Positions 35,268 to 47,259 are shown, counted from the stretch's first letter. The stretch is 64,000 nt of DNA from Mytilus galloprovincialis (GCF_965363235.1 NC_134847.1:54220439-54284438), one strand, 5' to 3'. Notes: generated by a model not told the origin, from the sequence alone. Made by a program: numbers and translations.

Positions 35268-38200
35268 GTTTGTATTTGGCCAAACAAAACATTATTTCCT
35301 TTGTATTTGTTTTAGTAAAATAACTGACGTATACAAATTTTGAATATTACATATAGAATAAAGAAGATGTTGTATGATTTCCAATGAGTCAACTCTTTCC
35401 AAAAGACTAATTGACACAGAAGTTAACAACTAATGATCACTGTACTGCCTTCAACAATGAACAAAGGCCATACCGCATACTCAGTTATCATAGGCTAAAA
35501 TTACTAGCACATTTATATATAAAAGAGGGACCAAAGATACAAGAGGGACAGTCAAACTCATAAATCGAAAATAAACTGACAACGCCATGGTTAAAAATGA
35601 AAAATACAAACAGACAAACAATGGTACACACGACACAACATAGAAAACTAAAGAATAAGGAACACGAACCCCACCAAAAACTAGGGGTGATCTCAGGTGC
35701 TCCCAAGGGTAAGCAGCTCCTGCTCCACATGTGGATATATAACATATTCTTGTTATACAATGACCTACGGAATTACACTATTTACCAGATTTGTTATTAC
35801 ATAGGCAAAACGACGGGTGCCACATGTGGAGCAGAATCTGCTTACCCTTCTGGAGCACCTGAGATCACCCCAAGTTTTATCTTTATATCGTCCCTCTTTT
35901 ATACAAAAATACATCAAATAAAATAATTCTTTTATGATTTAATGATTTATATTTAAAGTGTTGCTTTTTTACCTTTGCACTGGAATTTTATTTCTAGCCT
36001 TATATGTTCGTTTGTCTAATTTTGATTAATGACCTTTGTGAAAGGACAATATTTGTTAGATTTTTACGAGTGACAGTTTAATGTTTTTAAAGCACATACA
36101 ATCACTTTTTACTAATTCTAATAACATAATTCGACTTTGTTTTAATTGATTATCTGATTTTCATATTGTTATCATTTGTAGCTCGGGAAGATTTGTTTAA
36201 CTGGAGTCCATGGAGTAAGTGCTCAAAGACATGTGATGGAGGGATTAGAACCAGGACACATCAAAACCGACACACAACCATTGATAGTGCCGGAAACGTA
36301 ACATCTATAGAAAGTTGTCATCATTTTGGTTGCAATGATACTGGTGGGCAATCAAAAACGATTTAACACAGCATCAGATATTTCGAAAAAGAGAAATTAA
36401 TCTTATTTCAATATAATTTTTTTTAACATCAGAGGTCACTGTTGAGCTTTTGTACGCTTAACACGTGTTAGGCGTACAATTTTAAGCCTGATATCTATAA
36501 GGAGTTTATTTATTGTTGTTTCTTACCTATACATTTTTTTTTTAAAAGATTAAAAGATTGAACAAGTAAAGATTTATTTCTTAATTTCTCTAGGTGTATT
36601 CACATGAACAATATTTATAAATTGTTTGATGAAAATATTGGCGAATTTAATAACAAACAATAGAACGATAGATATGATCACATGTTCTTTTATATTTCAA
36701 ATTTAAAGGGAACATTTATACAGCCTTAAGTGAAACTAGCTGTCAAATTAATTTTCACCGATTTGACTAATATTCTCTTATTTCATATATAACAGTGTAA
36801 AACATTTATCCAAATTATAAAAGTATGAAATAAACAATATACCGGATCATTAATATGTAGCTTCATTTCATGTGTATTTTAGTCTAGATGCCATCTATTT
36901 AAAACATGTCGAGTTGTCCTCCGAAGACCACCGATTGCAATATAAGCTATATAAACATAAATATCCATAGATTACAGACTCATGCATTTAAAATTTTCGA
37001 GTTCAATTAAAGTTCACATAAAAAAAATGAACTTCTCCAAATAAGTTTAGTATAGATTATAAATAATTCACGAAGGACTTGTTCTGCTCGTACTTCATTA
37101 TAAAAGAGACAAGAATCACAATTGATCGTTGTGATTGATAAAGATTTCCGCTAAAATAATATCAATATATCATGTTTTTAGCTATCAACTGCAATAGTTG
37201 GAAAACAAAGGGCCTATTGGATAGTCAAACTGAATTCATTGAACCAATTACATCTAATAGTATTCAACTGCCAGCAGTCCAGATTTATTGTGATATGGAA
37301 ATGGAAAATGGAGTTGGAGTAACTGTGATAGGTATGTCTCCGACACAAAATTGTGATAGATATTCTCCCACAAGTTCAAAGGAGCTTTCGTTCGGTTTCA
37401 ACTTTCTAGATCATTGGATTCTTGACAAAAGGGAGGATTTTCGTCTCAAATTGTTAATTTTCCTTTTTGAGTAATGATTTTCTTTGGCACCATCATACTG
37501 TGTTTCTGTTTTCTATCTTGTTTTCTATGCCCGTGTCTGTTGTGACCTTTTTGTCTTTAAGGAACCCAATATATGTATTACTGGTAAATAAGCCTGGAAT
37601 TTCGTTACCATAAATTACTAAAAATCTTTATTTAATTCTATCATAGCTATAACTTTTGATTTTAAAAGTCGATTGTACCTGCAAAAAGCGGGACAACACA
37701 TCCTAATTCTTTTTACCGTGCTTTGCAATTCAGATACGACCGTTATAAATTTATCGATCCTTAAATAAACGTTTTCTAAATTGTTACATATTCAACACTG
37801 TAATCAGATGCTTAAATCTTGATTTTATTGGTATTTAAATTTGATGCTGTAATCAGTAAATCAAACCAAACTATATATCATTAATAATGCAAATGCACTT
37901 TCATGGATCTACAATCTACCGATAACTTGTCTTGGCACAAGACAAGGTCATGTTATTCTCTGATTGTTCATGTTGTCATTACACAAAAAAAAAATAGTTG
38001 TCTCATTAGCATTCATATGACATCTTCTTTTTCGTATTTAACACATATCTAGTACTGAAAGCTGTATTTATAAGTGTTTATCATCTACGTTAAAGAATTC
38101 TTGATGTTTCCAGATCACGACGGAGAGCGAGATGTATATGTACATGGCTATGAGGCACATGGATCCTACAGTTTTAACGTCACATATGATATTCCTTTCG

Positions 38201-40401
38201 AGCATGTAGTTGCAATAATAGATTCATCCCAGTTTTGTCGACAGTTTGTACGCTGGAAATGTTTTGATGCTCAAATGTGGGATGGTGGAAATCAGAAGTG
38301 GAATACGTACTGGACAAATCGAAGCACAGCCTACTTAGCAACCAATGAGTACAAACCTCAATCTTTATTTTTTCACGGATCTGAAAAAAAGAGAATTTGT
38401 GAGTGTGGAATTTCTCAGACCTGTCAACAGATCAATGTGCTCTGTAATTGCGATATCAACGATAGCATTTGGAGATCTGACGAAGGATACGTCACAAATA
38501 AGGATGCTTTGCCAATAGTCGCTTTCTTTGCAGGGGACACAGGTAAGGAATACAGTAACTAAGCAACGATATTTAATCACCACAGGCAATTGATTAAATT
38601 GTCATAAGAGTTCATGATCGTCATGTTAATTTTGGTAGTCTAAATTTCTTTACACAGAAAATAGCATCAACAATTGTTAATGATGAAGATTTCAACAAAT
38701 AATTTCCCTTTACTTTCCAGAAAAGATACAAAAGGTCTGTGCTATGTATTTCAAAACCAAAATTACACATTACTAAAACTAATCACTTGGTGAAACTACC
38801 AACACATGTAGGTATCATGGCGATTAACACGAGTTAATTAGAAGATAATATAAATATATATAGGAAGATGTGTCAATGAGACATCTCTCCATTCAAGTAA
38901 CAATTTGCAAAAGTAGAACAATCTTTGTATACTGAATATACTTTTAATACTGAATATTCATTGTAGACCAACTAACTTCTGCGCCTTTCAAGAATATAAA
39001 AAACTATAAGAATTTAAGTGGTGATGAATATGTTTTACTTGAAACTTCCTATTAATTGGTTTACCTAGAACTTTAAATAAAAAAAACTGATATTACGGAA
39101 AATACATGTATACTAAATGCAGTATAGGTAAACATTAGGTTTCAGCATATCTTATGTATTGGTAAAAAATAAAACGCCTAATTAAACAACTTAAAATAAG
39201 TACAATTTGTAGCCACTCAGTTTGATTATCCTTCTCAACTAATTTACATAAGATTTTTGTTGCTTGCTATCTATTCCCGCAATCATCTGACACACACAAA
39301 ATATATACATATATATTATTTTATGAAATATTGATAAATTGATGAAGAGGCTTAGTATACGTTGAATTAATCAGAAACCAAATACCACAAAAAGTATCTT
39401 CTTGTCAAAATACGATCTTTAGCAGTAGACAAGGGCATGGTTTTTCACTTTAATTTTGATTAATTTTCTTTCGCGACAATTTTCCTTCAAGACAATATAC
39501 TGTTCGCCACTTTCAATTATTTCTAGCCAACTAACGATTGTCCTACTCATTCACAAAATGTAATCGGTTTGCCCCATTGTTGTGTATGATTATTTTACAA
39601 ACCTCTTTTTTTTTATTCTACATTGTTTCCAATAAAAACTAAAATTTTACTTTCAAAAGATTAAAAATATCGATTATTAAACCGTATTTTTTTTTACTTC
39701 TTGAAACAAAAGATCCATCTTCAACAATTAAGTTTCTCGGATATAAATTTTCCCATCTTAAGGTAGTATAGAAACAAAAGTCAGAGATTTTCCTTTATAT
39801 TTGAATTTATTTCTCTGTAGCACAATTATTTCTTTTCTTTTCTGCACCATTGTCAAAAGAAAAAAAGTCGCGACGTACACATATGCTGGAAACACGTAAG
39901 TTACAAAGATGTAAATAAATCATTGAGGTAACACGTGATGCCATGTCACCACACCATTTCGTTAAAAAAATCAATCAACACTTTTACCAATAAATCCTTT
40001 GTTTCCTACAAAAATAAAATACACTCGACTAGTTAATACTGTTCATTTTCTGTCAAAGTCGTTTGAGCTTAAGGTGAATAACGAATATGGTCTGATCAAG
40101 CAAATTCGAAAAAAAAAACAAAAAAAAAACCGAAATGGATGAAATCGAATTGCTATAATTCGCCAAATTCTTCGCAAGTAATGAATTTTAATCGCAACAA
40201 TTCTATTTTTCGCACAATACGAACATTACGCCATCGGAGACCATTGACAGGGGCCTATATAGTTGTTATATACTTTATTTTCAGTATTTTTAAAATCATT
40301 AAAACGACACTATTTAATACTTTGGTTTTTATTTTTCAGGACATTCCATGGAAAAAGGTGAACATTTCATAGGCCCAATTGAGTGTTATGGAACTGCCTA
40401 G
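34988..40401 (+). CDS. Gene B: secreted PAN-TSP1-CNTNAP-like fibrinogen-domain protein, 5 exons, 360 aa
   Basis: Exons 34988-35267, 36182-36343, 37182-37331, 38114-38542 and 40340-40401 join to 1083 nt, open throughout, all introns phase 1 and GT-AG. Signal peptide 1-16 (MHLCILILIAIKFAFG), PAN/apple-like domain to residue 93, TSP1 94-147, CNTNAP-like fibrinogen domain 148-360. This is the most compact copy (5.4 kb) and, with A, the best candidate for a working gene. TSP1 has CSKTCDGG, so the Gly after the second Cys of the O-fucosylation motif is Asp. An extra cysteine (SCVTEISC) in the PAN module is not shared with A or C. Closest to C in sequence and flanks. The function is unknown; the architecture suggests extracellular recognition or adhesion. 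Confidence 0.88.
35359..35500 (+). repeat. M1 repeat, 5' part, in intron 1 of gene B
   Basis: GAAGATGTTGTATGATTTCC through CCATACCGCATACTCAGTTA. It lies at a position like that of the M1 pieces in intron 1 of A and C, so it may be ancestral to the array. Confidence 0.75.
35505..35915. repeat. M4 repeat with 50-bp inverted arms
   Basis: GGGGTGATCTCAGGTGCTCC (35684 on) and its inverse GGAGCACCTGAGATCACCCC (ending 35871) enclose a palindromic region including CTCCACATGTGG. Outer parts GAGGGACAGTCAAACTCATA and AACGCCATGG recur, reversed, at 51985-52385. Reading frames on both strands (35488-35760 and 35597-35926) are by-products of the palindrome. Confidence 0.7.
36182..36343 (+). CDS. Gene B exon 2: thrombospondin type 1 repeat
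   Basis: Acceptor TTTGTAG, donor GTGGGC; 162 nt, phase 1-1. AREDLFNWSPWSKCSKTCDG opens the module, and SCHHFGCNDTG closes it. Confidence 0.9.
36705..36985 (+). repeat. M5 repeat in intron 2 of gene B
   Basis: AAAGGGAACATTTATACAGC, AAACTAGCTGTCAAATTAAT, TAGTCTAGATGCCATCTA and ATATAAACATAAATATCC follow the same order as at 59915 and 61824. Confidence 0.65.
37182..37331 (+). CDS. Gene B exon 3: start of CNTNAP-like domain
   Basis: Acceptor TTTTTAG, donor GTATGT; 150 nt, phase 1-1. It encodes AINCNSWKTKGLLDSQTEFI and IYCDMEMENGVGVTVI. Read-through of the donor gives an open extension with no domain. Confidence 0.88.
37990..38035 (-). repeat. M1 repeat head fragment
   Basis: AGTTGTCTCATTAGCATTCA and GACATCTTC, just upstream of exon 4. 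Equivalent M1 material, much longer, sits in the same intron of C (52395-52830). Confidence 0.6.
38114..38542 (+). CDS. Gene B exon 4: core of CNTNAP-like domain
   Basis: Acceptor TTTCCAG, donor GTAAGG; 429 nt, phase 1-1. It encodes DHDGERDVYVHGYEAHGSYS, IPFEHVVAIIDSSQFC, RWKCFDAQMWDGG, CECGISQTC, LCNCD and WRSDEGYVTNKDALP. N-glycosylation sites NVT and NRS. Confidence 0.9.
38855..38890 (+). repeat. M1 repeat head fragment in intron 4 of gene B
   Basis: AGGAAGATGTGTCAATGAGA continues into ACATCTCTCC. It is the counterpart of 26735-26800 in gene A. Confidence 0.6.
40340..40401 (+). CDS. Gene B exon 5: C-terminus
   Basis: Acceptor TTTTCAG. It encodes GHSMEKGEHFIGPIECYGTA and TAG at 40399-40401. 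Downstream about 110 bp are shared with A and C. Confidence 0.88.
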
Positions 40402-40884
40402 TAATATATCGAGCAGTTGGGAGCAGTTATACAATCCTTGGCAACAATCAAATCAACTTTACAACAATTGTGCATGTTTCTTTTCAAAAGATTATATAGA
40501 TTTTATGACACTATCTCCTTTTTATTTTATTTTTTATAGTAAATTTTATTCTGTCGGCACTTTTGGAATTGGCCCTTCTGTGAAAAAAATTCCCGACAAA
40601 TTGGCCCTACCTCTTTCGTAGTCTGAACGTGTGGGAATATGAACAAAAACTAATTAAGTGATATTTTTTCTAAGTATGCGCTCCGACTTAATTGAAACGC
40701 ACGGTATTGTGAGCATTTAGCTAACATTATGAAACTTCAGAAGGGCATGTGTAGTATATAACTTTTTTTGCATTTAATGTTAAACTTATACAATGTCGTT
40801 TTTACTGTACTAGATGTATTTTCTGTCAATGATATATGTGCCTATAATGGGGAGTTTTTGTAAGTGTGATAATTAATTTCTCCA

Positions 40885-42090
40885 AAGCTTTGGCTGTTTC
40901 GAATACAATGAAGTATCGCAGTTATATTTCAACTTGACTTAGTTAGACATTACAATAAATTATGCACAAAATCTAAAGAAATAAGAAAGCCTATGCAGAT
41001 TTTCCGAATACAAAATTTAAAATGGACAGAACCATTTCGGCTGATACTAAGTATTGCAATTAGATTGGTTCATGTTCTGATAATTTATGTTTCACTTTCC
41101 TTTAATAATCTGCTTTGCCTATTATTTATAGAATAACTAATCAAAGAACTCAAATAGAGAAAAAAAAATCAACGAGTCACCGAACAACACAAAAAATCAC
41201 GAATGCGCGCAGCGCACGGGTTTAAAATTATCAATGTTGTTCGGTCAATAATTGACATTTTTCGATAATAAATTCTTTAAACCGGAAGTAGCCTTTTTCA
41301 GACTCATCCTGAAGAAAAATACCTATAATAGTTTTTTTTATCAGTCTGAAGTAACAGATTACATAAACAAGTAGTGACATTTTCCAACACTGTTTTTTTC
41401 AAATTTCGTTCTTATTATCGAGGTGGAAAGACCTTCAATTGTTCTCTGAAGCATTGTTTTTTAATGAATTTATGTTTAAAATGTATACCCCAAATGATAT
41501 AAATTCATAATAATAATTAAGAAAAAAGCTAACAAAAAGTGGTATGAATTTATATTTTGAGGTTGAAACAAATATCATTATGTTTGATTCCTGGACATGT
41601 GCATTATGGAAATCGCCTAAAGTAATAATTCCACTTGAAAAATAACATGGTCAATATTGATTACTTTCCCTTAGAATTATACACTGAGGACATACATTCT
41701 TTACGAAACAATTGTTTTGTCAGAAACAAAGCTATATAGGTTATAAATGTCCTATTATATTTCTTTGTTTGATCATTGATTACTTTCCCTTAGAATTATA
41801 CACTGAGGACATACATTCTTTACGAAACAATTGTTTTGTCAGAAACAAAGCTATATAGGTTATAAATGTCCTATTATATTTCTTTGTTTGATCAAAAAAA
41901 TCTTCAACAACAGACTAAAGCACTGACATTTCTATTTTATAATATTAATACTTTATTAGGAATCAGCAGCACTCGAATTTTGACCTCTCAGAGAAAGAAA
42001 AAACACCATTAACGGAAAAGAGATCTTTCCTGTGCTTACATTTTGACTAATGAAAAGTAGGCGTTCTAAAATAAATAGATATGAAGATAT
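40885..42090. other. About 1.2-kb insertion in the duplicated flank between B and C
   Basis: Sequence 5' of B (34374-34987) aligns to two separate blocks 5' of C (about 40640-40880 and 42096-42493), with this stretch in between. It includes a GC-rich phrase GCGCGCAGCGCACGGG near 41204, GAGGTGGAAAGACC near 41420 and an exact tandem duplication. Insertion ends and target duplication are not resolved. A deletion in B is the alternative. Confidence 0.5.
41658..41895. repeat. Exact tandem duplication, 119-bp unit x2
   Basis: 41658-41776 and 41777-41895 appear identical except for the last base. Such identity in non-coding mussel DNA means a very recent duplication, a length-polymorphic repeat, or an assembly artefact. 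Confidence 0.9.
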
Positions 42091-42095
42091 AGTAA

Positions 42096-42493
42096 TTGTT
42101 TGTTGCTGTCTGTTTCAATTGTTTGTCGTTTTATGTACCTATGATTCTTATCAGGCCTTTTATCACTGTTTTTAATGGTTTCATATTTTGCCAGAGTATT
42201 CAATTATTTAATATAATGTGTGGTGTTTCCTCATTGTTAAATTTAATGATATGTTAGCAACCACAATTAATGAAAGGAATATATAATTAAAACTAGAGTT
42301 GGTATATTAAGAAAAACCAGCGTTGCTTTAAATTAACTTTAACTGATATTGCCTGACGAATAATACAATAAGATTAACTTCAGACTTATCAATATGTTTT
42401 AAACAATTCAGTATATTTCAACATACACTTTAGTATATAAAGATACAAATTATCATCAACATTCAATAGATTAGCATTTGTTTGAAATACAAA
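42096..42493 (+). promoter_or_regulatory. Promoter and 5' leader of gene C
   Basis: Homologous to the gene B promoter over its whole length. TATATAAAG at 42434-42442 is a good TATA box. The conserved AATTATCATCAACATTCA (about 42448-42465) lies at the expected start-site distance. It looks intact although the coding region is damaged. Confidence 0.6.
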
Positions 42494-42773
42494 ATGAATG
42501 TTTGCATTTTGATATTTGCTGTAATAAAGTTAGCGCTCGGCCTTTCTGACAATTACTTTTCAATGGAATATAACAAACGGGTTTCAGGGGACGGATACCA
42601 ATATAAAAGTGTAAATGGTGTAACAGAAATTAGCTGTGCATACAAATGTTCTGTGGAGATAAATTGTTGTGTGGCCAACTTTGATGCCCATTCTCAAATG
42701 TGTTATCTTGATATGTCGGGGAGTTGTTACTCAGCACCATCACATGAAAAGAGTTGGATTACAATTCGCAGAG
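42494..42773 (+). CDS. Gene C exon 1: signal peptide and PAN/apple-like domain
   Basis: The ATG is at 42494 (MNVCILIFAVIKLALGLS); a longer frame from a TTG at 42482 is not a start. CAYKCSVEINCCVANFDAHS and MCYLDMSGSC are nearly identical to B. Donor GTACGT. Confidence 0.85.
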
Positions 42774-42856
42774 GTACGTATTTTGTCATTTGATATAATT
42801 ATCTTGTGTTTATTTTAGTAGAATTATTATGTTTTTTTTGTATATTATATAAAACT

Positions 42857-43345
42857 AGAAGATGTGGTATGACTGCCAATGAAACATCTCTGTATAAGAC
42901 AACAAAGCACACGAAAATTAATAATTAAAGTCACCGTACGGCATTCAACAATAAGCAAATCCCATATCGCGTAGTCAGCTATGAAATGCTCCATTATGAC
43001 ATAAGTAAAACGGTCAAATAAATGTACAAATGAATTAAAGCAAAACAATATATAACACAGCACAGAAATCAGCTCCTGACTTGGGACAAACAAAAACATA
43101 CAGAATTTGACTGGGTGAAACATGTTTGCGGGATTCCAACCCTCTCTTAACTTGTGACATTTGTGTAACAGTACAACATAAGATTTAAATATAAAAATCA
43201 GTCGAAAAATGCTTAACTCATTAGATGGATACAAATAGAAATATATCTAAAAACTCTCAGAGTGAACGTGGTAGTGGCCTTTTACATCACAACAACAAAG
43301 ACTATAAGTACAAATCCGAGAGTACTCGTCGTTACTGACAGCAAG
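42857..43345 (+). repeat. M1 repeat, long variant, in intron 1 of gene C
   Basis: Runs from AAGATGTGGTATGACTGCC through CGTACGGCATTCAACAATA, CAGCTCCTGACTTGGGACAA and AGTACAAATCCGAGAGTACT. It abuts an M2 copy. The minus-strand frame at 42845-43234 is a by-product. Confidence 0.8.
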
Positions 43346-43369
43346 TTTAAAGCAATGCCCTTCAACTTT

Positions 43370-43825
43370 GTACTTGATTGGCTTTATAACTTATTTTGAT
43401 ATGAGCGTCACTGATGAGTCTTATAGACGAAACGCGCGTCGGCGTACTAAATAATATTCCTGGTACCTTTGATAACTATTTACACCACTGGGTCGATGGC
43501 ACTGCTAGTGTACGTTTCGTCCCGAGGGTATCACCAGCTCAGTAGTCAGCACTTCCATGTTGACATGAATATCAATTATATGGTCATGTTTAGAAATTTC
43601 CCGTCTATAAAAATTGTTCGAAAAATTAAGAGTTTTCTATTCCCAGGCATATATTACCTATGCCGTATTTTGCACAACTTTTTAGAATTTTGGCTCCTCA
43701 ATGCTTTTCAACTTTGTACTTGTTTGTATAAATTTTTTTTATATGAGCGTTGTCAATGAGTCTAATGTAGACGAAACGCGCGCCGGCATACTAAATTATA
43801 ATCCAGGTACCTTTAACAACTACTT
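43370..43825 (-). repeat. M2 repeat with duplicated end motif
   Basis: TAGACGAAACGCGCGTCGGC near 43420 and TAGACGAAACGCGCGCCGGC near 43770 bound a roughly 360-bp unit, with TTCAACTTTGTACTTG repeated in the same way. It is a tandem 1.3-unit copy. Frames at 43469-43759 and 43701-43907 belong to it. Confidence 0.75.
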
Positions 43826-44164
43826 AAAGGCAATAACAATTAATAAAAAAATCATTCATCAAAAAATAAATGGATGTATTAAGTTAATACATTTCAATTT
43901 GTTGTAATTTGAGTATACATTTAAAAATTGTATGCTACTCCAAATTTAAAAAGAAGACTGTGCTTGATAAGTAGTAGGTTTAAGTTTCACTGTAAAACAA
44001 AAGTATATGTTTTTTATAAACAAGCCCATGGAAATCTTCAGAAAAGTAGTGTTATTGAATTGTTGTCTTTCCGTACTATTATTCGTCGGTCGACATTTTT
44101 TACTGTACGCGGTGACTTTAGAACAGAAGTGTATTATGATCATCCTTCTTCATTTAATTTTTCA

Positions 44165-44345
44165 AATTGTCGACTTCTAAGTTGGGATTTCAAACTTTGA
44201 ATTTGGAATTTTCAACTTTGAATTTGTAATTTCCAACTTTAGACATTTGGGAATTATTAACTTTATTCATTGAATCACCAACTTTAATCCTGGAATTGTC
44301 AACATTAATTTTGGAAATTCCATCTTAAATTATCCGACAATTATT
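44165..44345. repeat. Degenerate minisatellite of AACTTTGAATTTGGAATTTTC units
   Basis: About six imperfect 24-27 bp units (TTTCAACTTTGAATTTG, CCAACTTTAGACATTTGGG, CACCAACTTTAATCCTGG) decay towards the right. Confidence 0.6.
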
Positions 44346-44569
44346 AGTCCGACAATGATTGTTCCGACTTTTGGCTCACTGGACTCTCGCCACGGCCAAA
44401 CAGTGCACTTCAGCTTCATGTGTTTTAATTCATTTTTTGTTGATAATTGTTATTGTAATCACAGACGCAGATCCGCATATTAAGGAGATAACTGTATTGT
44501 ATTTCAAGCTCCGACGGCATTAGTTGGTGATTTGATTGTCGCAAATTAAGTTTCCTGGCAAGGCTTTCT

Positions 44570-44985
44570 TTGTTACATATTTGTTTGTTTTTTTAATGAT
44601 TAAGATTAAAACACAGTGTTGACTGTTTTGTTTTTGATATTTTTACCTTTTATGTCTCTTTATTTTGTTCACGCATCGACATCGTTCTCAATATAAAGGA
44701 ATTTGATGCGACTGTCATACAAGTGAGAGGTTAAGCTAGCTATAAAAAAGGTTCAATCGATCATTTTCTACATTTGAAATCTGGAATGAGATAGTTGTTA
44801 TCCATTCGTTTGATGTGTTTCAGCTTTTGATTTTGCCATTTCATTAGGGACTGTGTGTTTTGAATTTTCATCGGAGTTGAACTAACGGGTATTTGCGCCC
44901 ATCGAATCACCAATTGATGGCGTCGAAGCTTAAAATACAATATTGTTATCTTCATTCTAATAAGACTGAAAGAACACAACGTTAA
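44570..44985 (-). repeat. M3 repeat, minus orientation
   Basis: ATTTGATGCGACTGTCATAC, AAGTGAGAGGTTAAGCTAGC and TTATCCATTCGTTTGATGTG, ordered as in the 55870 copy. Confidence 0.8.
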
Positions 44986-45299
44986 ACATTACATAAGTCG
45001 TCTGCGCCAGCGCGTATGTTTCAATTATGATTGTTGCCCTGAACATTAGTGACGTTATCCAATCAAAAGAACGTAACAAACGATGTTGCATTAAAATAAT
45101 CAATATTATGTAACAAATACATATAATTCATACATGATTACAAATGGATATTAAAATTGAAGCAAGCATATGTATTTCTTATATTATTTTAAAAAGGTTA
45201 AGTCTCTCACATGTTTATATGAAAAAGTAAGATCAGATATTTATAATACACGATAATGGCTGTCATTTACAACACCGGAGGTTGTCGTTTAAACAAATG

Positions 45300-45540
45300 A
45301 ACCCTTTATAGTTTTGTAAATGTCTGATTTCCTCTAATCTGAGACAGGGGTGTAAGGTACAACATAAGACAAAGACAAATCAGTCGAAAAAGGCTCATCA
45401 GATTGAAACAAACAGAAATACATTTAACAAAATCACAGAATGGACGCGGTCGGGAACATGTACATACCTACAACAAAATGTACTAAGTACAAATCTGAAA
45501 GTACTCACAGTTACTGACAGCTAGTTCAAAGCCAATGACA
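45300..45540 (+). repeat. M1 repeat, 3' part
   Basis: GTACAACATAAGAC, AATCAGTCGAAAAAGGCTCA and AAGTACAAATCTGAAAGTAC parallel 43170-43340. Confidence 0.7.
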
Positions 45541-46725
45541 ACTAAAAGGAATATGAATATACGACTAAAGTATCAATTTGGCACACATTGATAGATATAA
45601 ATTGCCTGTTTGTGTTGTTTAGTTGGTGTTTCGTTAGCTTATTTCGAGGATCAACTGTCTTTTATTATTTGAACATGTAGTTTTTGTATTGAATAATCTT
45701 ATAGTCTTTCACAATAGAAAGCAAAAGACAGTGTGCTCTCCCCTCACCAAATACAATCAAATCAAACTCTTATATTTTGTACTGCTTTACCAGTTGGTAT
45801 TTTTTGCAAATGTTAGATATAAATATTAAATAAAACATCGCACGATTATATGTATACTGTAACTGCTCCATGAAGTGTGGAGAGGAAATTTTGTATGGCA
45901 ATACTGGATTTAGAAACTTTGAAAGCAGAAATCAGTATTCCTAATGAAAATACACTAAATAAACATATCAGCAAACCTTCAACAGGTAATACAAATAGAA
46001 TTATTTTTAAAGTGAAAATGAAAAGACAATGATGCATGAGAATGGTAATTGCAATACTTGGAACTTTTATTATTTTAATTTAAGACGTAATATGTGTAAA
46101 GTGTTCAGATTTGTATTTTTATTTGAATAGTGTAACTTTTTTCTTTCACTTAAAACCTAGCAATGCCTTTAAAGACCGGACTGGGGGTATAAATAGAATC
46201 CAATGAGAAATATTATGGCTTCTTAGGTTTTCTTTGCAGTTTTCAAGTGTAAGGACCATTTTTTCAGATATCTCAACCAATAATTTTTTGTTTCCTTTGG
46301 GAATGGTCAACCAAGTAGGAACATATATTATCTGCATTTTGACAAACTTATGTTGAAAAAAAAAACATAAATATAAGAAATATTGACTGTCCAAAAACTC
46401 AAGTGGTCAAATTTTCAAAATTTGAATTTCCCAGACTGACAGATAAGGCGGAGCTTGTATCAGCTGTTTTCTGTTTTTGTTTACATAAATACCACATGCA
46501 CATGCTGATAAGTGAAAAATTCTTACCTTGCATGTGTACAGCTTTAATCTAAACTTTATTCCATTTCACAGTAATGACTTTTAAAAATTCCATTTGTTCA
46601 TAATAACTAGTCAAGGTTAATTTTATTAATATGAAACTGAGTAATTTACTTTTAATGAAAATCATTTAGATTTGGTAGAAAGTCCAATGTATACTAGAAT
46701 AGGGAAGAATGTAATAATCAAAACA

Positions 46726-47259
46726 CTAATCCCATTTGTGACCCATATATTCTTGACATGATGGATTTGGGAACCATTTCCTAACCAGTTCAAGGACACA
46801 TTTTGGTATTAAATCTCTCCTGTGATACGTATATTTTCTCCTTGGTCCGTCCCTTTTAAGTGCGTCTCTCTTTCTCCTTAAATATCTCGGGTCATTCCAC
46901 ACCCCTCTACGAAAAAGGTTTGTCCAAAAACGTTTGAATTTATCTTTTCTTAAGAAAGAATTTCTTTCATGAGGTGCACAATTTTCATTTTCCCACCACA
47001 TTTGTCTATTTTGTTCATCTGTTATACACGGGCGACATAAACAATAACTACATTCAGGTGACTCTTGGTCCTGTTCAATATGATAATTTTCTGAATGGTC
47101 ATTGCTTTCAGAATTGTTCACATTATTCTGGTCATAATTAGCCTCTTTAAAATCTCAATTATTATGAGCAAAAAAGTAATATATTGCATCTCTCTGCTCT
47201 TGTGTAACTTCAAGTGCTAACACAGAAGTGACATTACTACATTCATTGTTTCCCTCCAT
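46726..47259 (-). pseudogene. Transposon-borne protein with P2X7-ballast-like domain, one in-frame stop
   Basis: The minus-strand ATG at 47259-47257 opens MEGNNECSNVTSVLALEVTQ; the frame runs to 46726 except for a TGA at 47157-47155. Without that stop it would be about 177 aa. The second half has the cysteine cluster CSYCLCRPC and a W/R-rich segment with RDLIPKCVLELVRKWFPNPS and YMGHKW. This resembles the C-terminal ballast region of P2X7 receptors (RVVIPSCCVWKIR..FPDP..Y-GF), a domain also found in invertebrate proteins next to transposase-like genes. It may be a zinc- or DNA-binding accessory protein. No channel part is present. A frame opening at the GTG 47121 is not a eukaryotic start. 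Confidence 0.6.

Noticed and set aside
43469-43907. Plus-strand frames in the intron of gene C
   Set aside because: They lie within the M2 repeat and its flank; the same sequence is non-coding in other copies.
46146-46394. 82-codon minus-strand frame next to the two-gene transposon
   Set aside because: Outside the provisional element ends, no domain, and no initiation context. It would deserve revisiting if the element proves larger.
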